A DNA stretch of 64,000 bases from Nitrosomonas sp. Lineage in GTDB: Bacteria > Pseudomonadota > Gammaproteobacteria > Burkholderiales > Nitrosomonadaceae. Of the stretch, positions 38,068-47,721 are shown piece after piece. The stretch is taken from assembly GCF_020852615.1 (NCBI RefSeq), contig NZ_JADZAJ010000005.1, forward strand, positions 1 to 64,000, in the 5' to 3' direction. The notes under the pieces are model-generated. The model searched no databases, was not told the DNA's origin, and worked only from the letters and a program-made list of their open reading frames with translations. A program made the position numbers and the translations under genes. Position 1 is the stretch's first letter, and the number at the start of each line of letters is the position of its first letter.

Positions 38068-38159
38068 GGCGGTTTATTTTCTGAAAAAGTGCAAAAGATT
38101 ATCACGATGCCAGGCAAATACGAAACAGGCCGTTTCAGTTCGTTTTATCAGGAGTAACC

Positions 38160-40232
38160 ATGAATCAGTTGTTCAAGTGGGCAGGGTGGCTGCTGCTTTC
38201 CCTGCTGGGTGCAGCGGCACTGGGTGTCATTGCCCTTAACCGGGGGGAATCGGTCAGTGCTATCTGGATAGTTATCGCTGCGGTGTGTGTATATCTGGTT
38301 GCTTTCCGTTTCTACAGCCTGTTTATTGCCAACCGGGTGTTGAAGCTGGATGCCACACGCATGACACCGGCGTATAAGCATAATGATGGGCTGGATCATG
38401 TCCCGACCAATAAATATGTGTTGTTTGGACACCATTTTGCTGCAATTGCCGGAGCCGGGCCGCTGGTTGGCCCGATTCTGGCAGCACAAATGGGTTATTT
38501 GCCGAGTATGTTATGGCTGCTTGCCGGGGTTGTATTCGCCGGAGCGGTACAGGATTTTATTGTGCTGTTTATATCGACCAGGCGTGATGCCCGCTCGCTT
38601 GGTGATCTGATCAAATCTGAACTGGGGCAGACTCCCGGCATGATTGCACTGTTCGGTGCATTTTTCATTATGCTGATTTTACTGGCCGTTTTATCACTGA
38701 TTGTCGTCAAAGCACTGGCGGAATCACCATGGGGTACCTTCACTGTTGCGGCAACCATTCCAATCGCGATGTTCATGGGGGTTTATTCACGTTATTTCCG
38801 GCCATGTGCAATTGCTGAAGTTTCACTGATTGGTTTTGCACTGCTGATTTTGTCGATCATTGCTGGCCAGTATGTTCAGGCGGATCCCGCATGGGCGGCG
38901 ATGTTTTCAGCAACAGGTGAACAGCTGACCTGGATATTGATCGGCTACGGTTTTATCGCCTCTGTATTGCCGGTATGGTTGCTGCTGGCGCCACGTGACT
39001 ATCTGTCAACCTTTCTCAAGATCGGCACGATTGTCGGGCTGGCTATCGGTGTTGTAATCATCTCACCAGAGCTGAAAATGCCGGCTCTGACGCAATTTAC
39101 TGATGGCACAGGGCCGGTCTGGTCAGGGGATTTATTCCCGTTTCTGTTCGTAACAGTGGCCTGTGGGGCGATTTCCGGGTTTCACTCGCTGATCGCATCC
39201 GGCACCACTCCCAAAATGATCCGGAATGAAACGGATGCACGCTTTATCGGCTATGGTGCAATGCTGATGGAATCATTTGTTGCAATTATGGCACTGGTCG
39301 CAGCGGCATCGCTTGAGCCCGGCATTTATTTCACGATGAACAGTCCGGCTGCAATTATCGGCACAACAGCGGAATCGGCAGTACAAACCATTTCACAGTG
39401 GGGATTTCATATCACACCGGAAATGATCACGCAGACTGCACAGAACGTTGGTGAGCACAGTATTATTTCGCGTGCGGGAGGGGCGCCAACGCTGGCAGTG
39501 GGTATGGCACAGATCTTGTCAAAAGTCGTGGGAGATACCGGAATGATGGCATTCTGGTATCACTTCGCTATTCTGTTTGAAGCGCTGTTCATTCTGACGG
39601 CGGTTGATGCAGGAACACGTGCCGGGCGTTTCATGCTGCAGGATTTGCTTGGTTTATTTATGCCGGCAATGAAAAAAACAGATTCGTTACCGGCCAGCCT
39701 GATTGCTACAGGCGTTTGTGTATCCGGTTGGGGATATTTTCTGTATCAGGGCGTGATCGACCCTTTGGGGGGCATCAATACCTTGTGGCCATTGTTTGGA
39801 ATTGCTAATCAGATGCTTGCCGGTATTGCACTGATTCTGTGCACTTGCGTGCTGTTCAGGATGAAACGTGATCATTTTGCCTGGGTTACGGTAATTCCGG
39901 CAGCCTGGGTTTATACCTGTACGCTGGCTGCTGCCTGGCAGAAGATTTTTCATGACAATCCGCGTATTGGTTTTCTTGCACATGCAAAAAAATATCAGGA
40001 TGCGGTTGCCCGGGATACGGTACTGGCCCCTGCCAAATCAATCGGACAAATGCAGCAGGTGATATTCAATGACTATATCAACACTGCGCTGACCGCGCTG
40101 TTTATGGCTGTCCTTGTCAGCATACTGGTATTTGGTGTTCGGGCTGTACTGCAGGCTCGCATGGCTGCCTGTCCAACGACCCGGGAAGCACCGTTTGAGC
40201 TGCTGCCTGTTTATGCAGTTATTGAAAAATAA
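38160..40232 (+). CDS. cstA: Carbon starvation protein A family transporter
   Basis: A 690-residue inner-membrane transporter with about 16-18 helices. The family signature TPAYKHNDGLDHVPTNKYVLFGHHFA is at residues ~65-90, followed by IAGAGPLVGPILAAQMG and SGFHSLIASGTTPKM. CstA/BtsT proteins take up pyruvate and possibly peptides in E. coli. AGGAG lies just before the ATG. It is followed 15 bp later by its usual small partner YbdD. For an organism thought to live on CO2 it is a visible organic-carbon uptake route. Confidence 0.95.
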   Translation: MNQLFKWAGWLLLSLLGAAALGVIALNRGESVSAIWIVIAAVCVYLVAFRFYSLFIANRVLKLDATRMTPAYKHNDGLDHVPTNKYVLFGHHFAAIAGAGPLVGPILAAQMGYLPSMLWLLAGVVFAGAVQDFIVLFISTRRDARSLGDLIKSELGQTPGMIALFGAFFIMLILLAVLSLIVVKALAESPWGTFTVAATIPIAMFMGVYSRYFRPCAIAEVSLIGFALLILSIIAGQYVQADPAWAAMFSATGEQLTWILIGYGFIASVLPVWLLLAPRDYLSTFLKIGTIVGLAIGVVIISPELKMPALTQFTDGTGPVWSGDLFPFLFVTVACGAISGFHSLIASGTTPKMIRNETDARFIGYGAMLMESFVAIMALVAAASLEPGIYFTMNSPAAIIGTTAESAVQTISQWGFHITPEMITQTAQNVGEHSIISRAGGAPTLAVGMAQILSKVVGDTGMMAFWYHFAILFEALFILTAVDAGTRAGRFMLQDLLGLFMPAMKKTDSLPASLIATGVCVSGWGYFLYQGVIDPLGGINTLWPLFGIANQMLAGIALILCTCVLFRMKRDHFAWVTVIPAAWVYTCTLAAAWQKIFHDNPRIGFLAHAKKYQDAVARDTVLAPAKSIGQMQQVIFNDYINTALTALFMAVLVSILVFGVRAVLQARMAACPTTREAPFELLPVYAVIEK

Positions 40233-40247
40233 TCGGGAGAAATTACA

Positions 40248-40451
40248 ATGGCTGACAATAAATTGAATCGCATAGGAAAGCGATTTGCACAAAGTTTGCG
40301 TTTGATGATCGGTGTGCCGGAGTACAGCGCCTATGTCGAACACATGAAAAATGCACACCACGGCCAGGCAATCATGTCGCGGGAAGCATTTTTTCGTGAA
40401 AGGATGGAGGCGCGTTATGGAGGAAAAGGCAGGATGAATCGCTGCTGCTGA
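40248..40451 (+). CDS. YbdD/YjiX family small protein
   Basis: A 67-residue protein of the family that almost always follows cstA or btsT. It shows GVPEYSAYVEHMKNAHHGQ and MSREAFFRERMEARYGGKG, both strongly conserved. It has no membrane segment. In E. coli the members are needed for full activity of the partner transporter. A GGGAG site precedes the ATG. The CC terminus is unusual compared with the Arg-rich ending of many homologues but does not disturb the conserved part. Confidence 0.9.
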   Translation: MADNKLNRIGKRFAQSLRLMIGVPEYSAYVEHMKNAHHGQAIMSREAFFRERMEARYGGKGRMNRCC

Positions 40452-40504
40452 TCTGCAATGAAGGCGGGAGGAGCGCCGGTGTGTGCTACCCCCGTGGCCC
40501 CGTA

Positions 40505-41311
40505 TTACTGTAATCGTTTATCACGCTCAATTAGAGCGTAAGCAGAGTGGTTGTGTATAGATTCAAAATTTTCCGATTCAACGATATAAGCATCGACGCG
40601 ATCATCGTGATTGAGTACCTCAGCCACATCGCGAACAATATCCTCAACAAACTTCGGGTTATTGTAAGCCTTCTCGGTAACGTATTTTTCATCCGGACGT
40701 TTCAGCAGTCCATACAGTTCGCAGGAAGCCTGTTCTTCGGCGATCCTGATAACATCTTCAATCCAGACAAAGCTGTTGGTACGCACGGAAATTGTCACGT
40801 GTGAACGCTGATTGTGCGCGCCATAATCCGATATTTTTTTGGAACAGGGACACAGGCTGGTCACAGGAACAACCACTTTCATGGTGAATCCATACTGACT
40901 GCCATCTTTGATCTCACCAATAAACGTGACTTCGTAATCCAACAGACTTTTTACCCCGGAAACCGGAGCGGATTTGTTAATAAAGTAAGGGAAAGACATT
41001 TCAATATGCCCGGAATCGGATTCCAGCCTGCCAACCATGGAACGCAGGATTTCTTCAAACGATTCGACCGAGATTTCGCGTTCATGACTGTTCAATATTT
41101 CCACGAAGCGAGACATGTGCGTCCCTTTGAAGTTGTGGGGCAGATTAACGTACATATTGAACTGCGCCACGGTATGCTGGGAGCCGCCATTTTTATCAGC
41201 CACCAGAATGGGATGACGGATTGCCTTGATTCCCACCCGATCGATCGCGATATGTCTTGTGTCCAGTGAGCCTTGTACATCAGCAATGGGCAGATCGGTA
41301 TGTTTGTTCAT
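40505..41311 (-). CDS. folE2: GTP cyclohydrolase FolE2 (type IB)
   Basis: A 268-residue enzyme that turns GTP into dihydroneopterin triphosphate, the first step of folate and queuosine precursor synthesis. Family motifs are [18 protein letters not shown] at the start, [11 protein letters not shown] (catalytic/metal region), [23 protein letters not shown] with the metal-binding Cys, and the C-terminal [12 protein letters not shown]. FolE2 can use metals other than zinc. A strong AAGGAG site precedes the ATG. tgt, an enzyme of the queuosine pathway, is at the right end of the window. Confidence 0.95.
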   Translation of the reverse strand: MNKHTDLPIADVQGSLDTRHIAIDRVGIKAIRHPILVADKNGGSQHTVAQFNMYVNLPHNFKGTHMSRFVEILNSHEREISVESFEEILRSMVGRLESDSGHIEMSFPYFINKSAPVSGVKSLLDYEVTFIGEIKDGSQYGFTMKVVVPVTSLCPCSKKISDYGAHNQRSHVTISVRTNSFVWIEDVIRIAEEQASCELYGLLKRPDEKYVTEKAYNNPKFVEDIVRDVAEVLNHDDRVDAYIVESENFESIHNHSAYALIERDKRLQ

Positions 41312-41398
41312 AAATCTCCTTCCTGTAAGCTGTTCCCGGATCAGAGCTGACTGACTGTTGCTCGAATAGATCTGAACAGTAATGCTGTTTAGACGGTG

Positions 41399-43243
41399 TT
41401 ACGAAGAGAGCCTCGCTTTTACTGATTGAATGATCCCGGCTCTATCCAGCCCGCAATCAGATAACATTTGTGCGGGATCCCCCTGATCAATAAAAATATC
41501 CGGTAAACCCAGCTGTAACAGATTGATATTTTTACCCAGATGGGAAAGACATTCCATTACAGCGCTGCCGGCTCCCCCCATAATAGTATTTTCTTCAATA
41601 GTAACCAGCAGCTCGTGATCAGCAGCGAGTGTAATGATCAATTCCTGATCCAGTGGCTTAACGAAGCGCATGTTCACCACTGTAGCGTCCAGTTCTTCCC
41701 CGGCTTCAAGGCCCGGAGTCAGCATGCTGCCAAAAGCCAGCAGTGCAATCCGATTACCTTGCCGGCGAATTTCTCCCTTACCCAGCGGGATAGCCCGCAT
41801 TTCCTGCCGAATTGGCACACCGGGGCCAGTACCACGCGGATAGCGAACAGCGGTAGGGGAGTCGAGCAGGAAAGCCGTGTAGAGCATCTGGCGGCATTCA
41901 TTTTCATCAGCCGGTGTCATGACAGTGATATTGGGAATACAGCGCAGATAACTTAGATCAAAACTGCCGGCATGTGTCGGACCATCAGCACCAACAAGTC
42001 CGGCGCGATCAATTGCAAAAATAACTGGCAGATTCTGTATGGCAACATCGTGGATCAGCTGATCATAGGCACGTTGCAGAAAGGTTGAATAAATTGCCAC
42101 AACGGGTTTCAACCCTTCGCAGGCAGCACCGGCGGCAAAAGTGACCGCATGCTGCTCTGCAATTCCCACATCAAAATAGCGATCCGGATATTCTTTTGAA
42201 AAACGGATGAGGCCGGAGCCTTCCCGCATGGCGGGAGTAATGCCGATCAGACGTGAATCTTTTGCTGCCATATCACATAACCAGTCACCAAATATCTGGG
42301 TATAAGCGGGTCTGGCAGAAGGTTTCAGTACGATACCCTGATCCGGCTGAAATTTTCCGACACCATGGTAAAGAATCGGATCCTCTTCTGCCGGTTTGTA
42401 ACCCTTACCCTTGCGGGTTACAACATGCAGAAACTGCGGACCGTCAAGCTGTTTGATGTTGTTCAGTGTCGTCAGCAAAATCTCCAGATCATGGCCATCT
42501 ATCGGGCCGATATAATTAAAGCCAAGTTCTTCAAACAGTGTGCCGGGTGTTACCATGCCTTTGACATGTTCTTCCGCTCGTTTGGCCAACTCTAAAACCG
42601 GCGGTACCACACCCAGCATTTTTTCACCTGCACGCCTGGCTGTTGCATAAAAACGGCCTGACATCAGCTTGGCAAGATAATTATTAAGTGCTCCCACGGG
42701 GGGGGAGATGGACATATCGTTATCGTTCAGGATAACCAGCAAATCTGCATCCATCACTCCCGCATTATTCAATGCCTCAAACGCCATGCCCGCACTCATG
42801 GCACCATCACCAATCACAGCTATTGCATGCTGTTTTATGCCTCTGAGGCGGGCCGCCGCCGCCATACCAAGTGCTGCGCTGATTGAGGTACTGGAATGTG
42901 CTGTGCCAAATGCATCGTATTCACTTTCATCTCGCCTGGGGAAACCGGCAATGCCTCCCCGCATGCGCAGGCGGGCCATGCCTGAGCGCCGGCCAGTGAG
43001 AATTTTATGAACATAGGTCTGATGTCCCACATCCCAGATCAGGCGATCAGAGGGAGTATCAAAGACGTAATGCAATGCAATGGTCAGCTCGACCGTGCCG
43101 AGATTGGAAGACAAATGCCCACCTGTACCCGCTACGGATTCAACCAGGAAACTGCGTAATTCTTCCGCTAACTGCGGCAGCTGGCTGCGTTTTAGTGTAC
43201 GTAATTGTGCGGGTATCTCAATGCGATCAAGTAATGGATACAT
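41399..43243 (-). CDS. dxs: 1-deoxy-D-xylulose-5-phosphate synthase
   Basis: A 614-residue thiamine-diphosphate enzyme joining pyruvate and glyceraldehyde-3-phosphate, the first step of the MEP isoprenoid pathway. It has the conserved [20 protein letters not shown], the ThDP motif GDGAMSAG...LNDNDMSI, the pyrimidine domain with [15 protein letters not shown], and the C-terminal transketolase domain with the [14 protein letters not shown] segment. Length is normal. It is the third gene of xseB-ispA-dxs on the minus strand, 68 bp after ispA. Its product line ends in hopanoids through shc, as well as in quinones and undecaprenyl phosphate. Confidence 0.97.
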   Translation of the reverse strand: MYPLLDRIEIPAQLRTLKRSQLPQLAEELRSFLVESVAGTGGHLSSNLGTVELTIALHYVFDTPSDRLIWDVGHQTYVHKILTGRRSGMARLRMRGGIAGFPRRDESEYDAFGTAHSSTSISAALGMAAAARLRGIKQHAIAVIGDGAMSAGMAFEALNNAGVMDADLLVILNDNDMSISPPVGALNNYLAKLMSGRFYATARRAGEKMLGVVPPVLELAKRAEEHVKGMVTPGTLFEELGFNYIGPIDGHDLEILLTTLNNIKQLDGPQFLHVVTRKGKGYKPAEEDPILYHGVGKFQPDQGIVLKPSARPAYTQIFGDWLCDMAAKDSRLIGITPAMREGSGLIRFSKEYPDRYFDVGIAEQHAVTFAAGAACEGLKPVVAIYSTFLQRAYDQLIHDVAIQNLPVIFAIDRAGLVGADGPTHAGSFDLSYLRCIPNITVMTPADENECRQMLYTAFLLDSPTAVRYPRGTGPGVPIRQEMRAIPLGKGEIRRQGNRIALLAFGSMLTPGLEAGEELDATVVNMRFVKPLDQELIITLAADHELLVTIEENTIMGGAGSAVMECLSHLGKNINLLQLGLPDIFIDQGDPAQMLSDCGLDRAGIIQSVKARLSS

Positions 43244-43311
43244 GCAGATTTAGAAAATGTATGACTGAAAAAGAATGGTGGGTCAACTGGGGGTGCAAGT
43301 CTAGCGCAAGC

Positions 43312-44205
43312 CTAAAACTCGCGCTGTACTATGAAATCCGTAACCTGCTGTAAACGCAGCGCACCGGTACCAAACTGGCCTAATACTCCGGTGGCTTCCT
43401 GTCTGAGTTCCTGAGCAAGTTCTCGTGCTTGTTTGATACCCAGTATACTAACATAGGTGGGTTTGTTGTTTTCCGCATCCTTCCCGGCAGTTTTTCCCAG
43501 CGCAGTTGTAGTGGCTTCGGCGTCGAGGATATCATCTATTACCTGGAATGCCAGCCCCATGCACTTGGAAAAATGGTCCAGCTGCTTGAACTGCGTTTCA
43601 CTCAGCTTGTTGCCGCAACGCGCACCCAGTGTTACTGCTGCCCGGATCAGTGCCCCGGTTTTATGGATGTGCATAAATTCGAGTTCTGGCAAATTCAGTA
43701 TTTTACCTACGCTGTCCAGATCAATTGCCTGACCTCCCGCCATACCTCGTGATCCGGCGGCAAAGGCGAGGTGTCGAATCATTTCCAGTTGTACGGAAGG
43801 ATCATCGGTCAGACGAATCTCTGTCAGTAACTGAAAAGCCAGGCTTTGCAAACTGTCGCCCACCAGCAGGGCGGTGGGTTCATCGTATTTAATGTGGCAG
43901 GTTGGTTTGCCGCGCCGCAGTGTATCGTTATCCATACAGGGCAGATCATCATGAACTAAAGAATAGGCATGAATCAGCTCAACAGCCGCACCGGCAACGG
44001 TTACATGTGCCTGATCTGCACCACTTAACTCTCCGGAAGCGAAAGCCAGGAGCGGTCGCACTCGCTTGCCGCCACCCAGTACAGAATATCGCATTGCATC
44101 ATGCAAGCGTGCAGGGGCACAATTTGTGGCTGGAAGATGTTTCTCCAGGCAGGTCTCAATGAGGGCAAGCCGCTCACTTGCCCATAACTGGAAATCAGGA
44201 TGCAT
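43312..44205 (-). CDS. ispA: Farnesyl/geranyl diphosphate synthase
   Basis: A 297-residue all-helical prenyltransferase. It has both Asp-rich motifs: DDLPCMD (first) and QVIDDILD (second). GGGKRVRPLLAF gives the allylic substrate-binding Lys/Arg. It condenses IPP with DMAPP and GPP to FPP, used for squalene and polyprenols. I prefer the ATG at 44205; a GTG one codon upstream is also open. The gene overlaps the end of xseB by 11 bp. xseB-ispA-dxs is a common proteobacterial order. Confidence 0.95.
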   Translation of the reverse strand: MHPDFQLWASERLALIETCLEKHLPATNCAPARLHDAMRYSVLGGGKRVRPLLAFASGELSGADQAHVTVAGAAVELIHAYSLVHDDLPCMDNDTLRRGKPTCHIKYDEPTALLVGDSLQSLAFQLLTEIRLTDDPSVQLEMIRHLAFAAGSRGMAGGQAIDLDSVGKILNLPELEFMHIHKTGALIRAAVTLGARCGNKLSETQFKQLDHFSKCMGLAFQVIDDILDAEATTTALGKTAGKDAENNKPTYVSILGIKQARELAQELRQEATGVLGQFGTGALRLQQVTDFIVQREF

Positions 44206-44464
44206 CACGTTCAGTAAGTGGAAAATTTTTCAGCATATCCGCTTCAAGTATTTTTATCTGCTGCTGCGAATCTTTCAGCATATTCTGGCAATATTGTAAC
44301 AACTCCACCCCGCGTTTGTACGCGGAAAGCGCATCTTCCAGAGATATTTGCCCTGCTTCCATGCCGGCTATAATCTTTTCAAGCTCAGCTGTAGCAGTTT
44401 CAAAATTTTTTTGAGGGGGCGGTGGTGCTACTGCTTCAGTATCCGATGATATTTTTTTTTTCAT
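44195..44464 (-). CDS. xseB: Exodeoxyribonuclease VII small subunit
   Basis: An 89-residue helical subunit that wraps the coiled-coil of XseA. The conserved core is FETATAELEKIIAGMEAGQISLEDALSAYKRG. The N-terminus is longer than usual and has a Pro run (APPPPQK). It leads the xseB-ispA-dxs group and overlaps ispA. xseA is 17 kb away in the window, which is normal for this pair. Confidence 0.95.
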   Translation of the reverse strand: MKKKISSDTEAVAPPPPQKNFETATAELEKIIAGMEAGQISLEDALSAYKRGVELLQYCQNMLKDSQQQIKILEADMLKNFPLTERDAS

Positions 44465-44575
44465 ACCGGTAAAAATTTTGCAAGGCGAAAAAAGCGGAAT
44501 TATCCCACGCTTCTTCAGAAAACAGCCTGATTTGGCTGGTGCTATTATTAACGCTGTAACTGATTGCGGGAATTG

Positions 44576-44604
44576 TTGACCAAAATGATATAAAAGTCTA
44601 ACAT
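44576..44604 (+). promoter_or_regulatory. Sigma70-type promoter of tRNA-Asn
   Basis: A -35 box TTGACC (44576-44581) and a -10 box TAACAT (44599-44604) are separated by 17 bp. The -10 box matches the consensus in four of six positions. The expected start near 44611 lies about 20 nt before the tRNA. Confidence 0.6.
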
Positions 44605-44630
44605 ACCGCGCTTGTAGTAATTGCCTGTAT

Positions 44631-44706
44631 TCCCCGATAGCTCAGTCGGTAGAGCGACGGACTGTTAATCCGCAGGTCCCTGGTTCGAGCCCAGGTCGGG
44701 GAGCCA
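44631..44706 (+). tRNA. tRNA-Asn (anticodon GTT)
   Basis: A 76-nt cloverleaf with CCA encoded. The acceptor arms TCCCCGA / TCGGGGA pair perfectly. The D-loop GCTCAGTCGGTAGAGC, anticodon GTT at 44664-44666 and T-loop GGTTCGAGCC are canonical. It stands alone. Confidence 0.98.
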
Positions 44707-45039
44707 TCCAGTTTCAATCTAACAATAAACGCAGGGTTTGGCAGTCACATGGCCCCTTGGTATTCTCCGGGGGGCGCGTAGTCCTAATCCCCGCTTCTGC
44801 TCTGTCTTTGTATACCAGCGTGGCGCCATATTTCTGTTTTATTCCATCCATAGTATGCCGGGCCAGGATTTGGCCAATCTGATACATATGCCGTGAGGAA
44901 AGCGCGCTGCTCGTAAAAATGCAGGAAAATTGGCGCTCGGCATGGTTTACTGCTTTAATGGTTCGGGCTAATATGCCCGCTGTACGCGGGCTCCCTGTCG
45001 TTAAGGGAGCCGGAAAAAAGAAGGAGGTCGAAACAGGAC
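44707..45039. other. Spacer between two tRNA genes with nested hairpins
   Basis: The 333-bp stretch between the convergent tRNA genes holds three overlapping hairpins at 44964-45011: CGGGC/GCCCG, CCCGC/GCGGG and GGCTCCCT/AGGGAGCC (8 bp, 7-nt loop). They share arms, so not all can form at once. On the minus strand a CTTCTTTTTTCC run lies just before them, about 15 nt past the tRNA-fMet end, so they may help terminate that transcript. The rest (44714-44960, minus) is open for about 80 codons, with no family I recognise and no credible start; it could be a decayed gene end. Confidence 0.5.
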
Positions 45040-45116
<77 letters not shown>

Positions 45117-45128
45117 ATTGAGCCTAGC

Positions 45129-45157
45129 ATTATAAAGAAGACAGTACCTCCAGTCAA
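45129..45157 (-). promoter_or_regulatory. Strong sigma70-type promoter of tRNA-fMet
   Basis: Reading the minus strand, TTGACT (45157-45152) and a perfect TATAAT (45134-45129) are 17 bp apart. The -10 box is 12 nt before the mature tRNA 5' end. This is the best match to consensus I found in the window, as expected for an initiator tRNA gene. Confidence 0.85.
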
Positions 45158-45205
45158 ACATGAATTTTTGCTGACAGGTTAGAACTGCTGAAAACAGGTT
45201 GTTAT

Positions 45206-45760
45206 TCATTCATTTGCACTGCCCGTCTGTATCTTATCAATAACACCCATGTGAAAAGAGGAGTGTTCCTGATATCGTTCTGTCATGTAACGTTTTAGCG
45301 GGTCATGTATTACACGGAATGCAATTTCATCCCATGGGATCTCCTGTTCGCTAAAAAGTTTGACTTCAAGACTTTCAATTCCCGGAGAAAAATCAAGATC
45401 CAGCAAAGTTGCCCGGAACAACATATAAACCTGACTGATATGCGGCAAGCTGTAAACTGCGTAAAGATCACGAATTTCCACTCTGGCATTCGCTTCTTCC
45501 ATTGTTTCTCTTGCGGCACCCTGCACTAATGTTTCATTATTTTCCATGAATCCGGCGGGTAGCGTCCATTTACCCCGGTGGGGCGTAATGGCGCGTCTGC
45601 ATAATAAAATTTTATTTTCCCATTCAGGAATGCATCCGACGATTACTTTGGGGTTCTGGTAGTGGATAGTATGGCATTTCACACAAATATACCGGGGCAG
45701 CGAATCACCTTCCGGAATACTTAAACTAACTTCACCACCACATTGGCTACAGAATTTCAT
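45206..45760 (-). CDS. Nudix hydrolase with zinc ribbon
   Basis: A 184-residue enzyme. An N-terminal zinc ribbon (CSQC at 4-7 and CVKC at 26-29) precedes the Nudix domain. The Nudix box GFMENNETLVQGAARETMEEANA fits the GX5EX7REUXEE pattern up to the EE pair. The layout resembles NADH pyrophosphatase-related proteins but is shorter than NudC. It probably hydrolyses a nucleoside diphosphate linked to another group; the substrate is not deducible. It follows the DUF2914 gene on the same strand by 16 bp, both reading away from it. Confidence 0.88.
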   Translation of the reverse strand: MKFCSQCGGEVSLSIPEGDSLPRYICVKCHTIHYQNPKVIVGCIPEWENKILLCRRAITPHRGKWTLPAGFMENNETLVQGAARETMEEANARVEIRDLYAVYSLPHISQVYMLFRATLLDLDFSPGIESLEVKLFSEQEIPWDEIAFRVIHDPLKRYMTERYQEHSSFHMGVIDKIQTGSANE

Positions 45761-45776
45761 ACGTGTACAAATTGTT

Positions 45777-46616
45777 TTAACGTGTAACGTTGAACTTGAA
45801 TTCGGCTAACAGCTTTCCGGTTTGATCAGAAGCGGTAACACGCCATGGGCCGAGCCTGTTCTGGTTGAGTACCTTGCTGGAGTAGGTGCGCCAGTCATTA
45901 TTGCCAACCAGTAAAGAAATTTTAGCGATGGACTGGTTTTGGTAATACCAGTTAATGAATATTTTTTTGCCTTTGAACTGACTCAGATGTAAAAAAAGGA
46001 AAACAGGCCGGCTTGATTTGCCATTAAGTGAAACCTGGTCAATATTATCAACAGGCTGCCGTTGCCGGATATTTGAAGTCAATTGTGCTTTGACTAAACC
46101 AGGAGATCGACTGGTTTTTTGTGAATTACTCCCGGGTTTTGATTGAGGCAGGATGAAATCCGGTTTAATTCCCGGTTTGACAGGGGAGCTGGATGTGACT
46201 TGAGAAATCTGCTTTTTCGATGGCAGGTCAGGTACTTCCGCGACGTGGTTCGAGTCTGTATCTTTTCCGGGTGGATTACTATCTCCTGAATTATTTTCAG
46301 GTAACTGACCGGATAAATATTCAGCTGATTCTGCCGGTTGCGTGGATTTTGCTGATGCGGCAGGCAAAGTGATTTCAGCCGGATTTGTTTCCAGTTCCGC
46401 TTCATCAGATGATGTATCTGAAATTATCCAGACAATAACAATCAGCACAAACAGCAGAACAGCGCCTGCAATCGCAATTCTTGGCCAGTTATATTCATAT
46501 TCAGGAGGAAGAGGGGAGAGCGATTCTTCTGGCTGCTCCGGCAAATGCTGCCCGATCTCCGGGCGATCAGTCGACTGGTCCAGCCGGATACGGATTTTTA
46601 ATTGTGGTTCAGACAT
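45777..46616 (-). CDS. DUF2914-domain membrane-anchored protein
   Basis: A 279-residue protein with one membrane helix (about 47-67, IAIAGAVLLFVLIVIVWII), a low-complexity Ser/Pro/Asn-rich periplasmic linker (about 70-185) and a C-terminal globular domain (about 195-279). The ending with NDWRTYSSKVLNQNRLGPWRVTA is typical of DUF2914, a small beta-rich domain often found in envelope proteins. The function is unknown. It lies between the CbpA-like gene and the Nudix gene in one direction, which permits an operon. Confidence 0.75.
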   Translation of the reverse strand: MSEPQLKIRIRLDQSTDRPEIGQHLPEQPEESLSPLPPEYEYNWPRIAIAGAVLLFVLIVIVWIISDTSSDEAELETNPAEITLPAASAKSTQPAESAEYLSGQLPENNSGDSNPPGKDTDSNHVAEVPDLPSKKQISQVTSSSPVKPGIKPDFILPQSKPGSNSQKTSRSPGLVKAQLTSNIRQRQPVDNIDQVSLNGKSSRPVFLFLHLSQFKGKKIFINWYYQNQSIAKISLLVGNNDWRTYSSKVLNQNRLGPWRVTASDQTGKLLAEFKFNVTR

Positions 46617-46719
46617 GGTGATCAGGAATTTTGAGAGAAAATCAATCTGTCAGCTGCAAGAGGGTAATGGGGTTTCGTTAAAAAACTGCTTGTTCTCATA
46701 CACCGAAACCTCTGGGTGT

Positions 46720-47661
46720 TCAGGTATGCATTTTTGCACGCGGATTGAAGGGAAACTTCTGTTCCATCTCACGATAAAACCCGCGGGCCGGCTCGCTATC
46801 GGCCGGTGGTAATACGATCTGTAAAATAACATAGAGATCACCGGGGGACGTTCCTGGAATTCCACGCCCCTTCAGGCGCAATTTTTGACCGGAACGTGAA
46901 CCGGCCGGGATTTTGAGATCGACTGTCCCGGCCGGGGTAGGTGCTGAAATGGTAGCACCTAATGCGGCTTCCCATGGTGCCACAGGCAGATCCAGAAAAA
47001 TATCTCTGCCTTCCACCCTGAAAAATGGATGAGGTCTGAATGTAATTTCAAGATAGAGATCACCGGCTTTGCCCCCTCCCGCACCCGGACTGCCCTGGCC
47101 TGTCAGCCGAATATGCTGCCCCTGTTGAATACCTTTAGGTATGCGTACATTTAATGTACGCTCCCTGATACGCGGCCGTCCATCCGGCCCGGGTTCTGTA
47201 TGTTGCAAAGTCAGACTGCGGACACCTCCCTGGAATGAATCTTCCAGAGAAATTGAAATTTTTGCACGGGAATCCTCTCCACGCAGATGGAACCCCTGAT
47301 CGTGGTACTGACGGCTGTGCTGGGTTCTGCCGAACAATGATTCAAAAAAACTGCTGAACTGAGATGTCGCCTGAGAGAACCCGCCACCGTGAAATTCAAA
47401 TCCCTGATCCCATTCTGGTGGAGGCTGAAATTCCTGGCCGCTTTTCCAGCGTGTTCCCAGCCGGTCATAAGCCGCCCGTTTCTCAGGGTCTTTGAGCACT
47501 TCATTGGCTTCACCAATTTCTTTGAAGCGCGCTTCAGCATCTGGCTCCTTGCTGACATCAGGATGATATTTACGTGCCAGCTTGCGATAAGCGTTTTTAA
47601 TATCATCCTGACTGGCATCGCGCGCGATGCCCATAATCTGGTAATAATCCTTGTATTCCAT
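46720..47661 (-). CDS. cbpA: CbpA-like DnaJ co-chaperone
   Basis: A 313-residue J-domain protein. The J domain (1-70) has the HPD tripeptide at about 33-35 (KYHPDVSKEPDAEARFKEIGEA). A Gly/Phe-rich linker (about 75-115) follows, then the two C-terminal client-binding domains (TLNVRIPKGIQQGQHIRL and LDLPVAPWEAALGATI). There is no Cys-rich zinc finger, which separates it from DnaJ proper. It would stimulate DnaK and may bind curved DNA as E. coli CbpA does. No cbpM-type regulator follows. Confidence 0.92.
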   Translation of the reverse strand: MEYKDYYQIMGIARDASQDDIKNAYRKLARKYHPDVSKEPDAEARFKEIGEANEVLKDPEKRAAYDRLGTRWKSGQEFQPPPEWDQGFEFHGGGFSQATSQFSSFFESLFGRTQHSRQYHDQGFHLRGEDSRAKISISLEDSFQGGVRSLTLQHTEPGPDGRPRIRERTLNVRIPKGIQQGQHIRLTGQGSPGAGGGKAGDLYLEITFRPHPFFRVEGRDIFLDLPVAPWEAALGATISAPTPAGTVDLKIPAGSRSGQKLRLKGRGIPGTSPGDLYVILQIVLPPADSEPARGFYREMEQKFPFNPRAKMHT

Positions 47662-47721
47662 TTTACTGTACCCGGATAGCGTAATTTACCCTAAAACTGA
47701 CGATAGCTCTGGATGTCAGCA

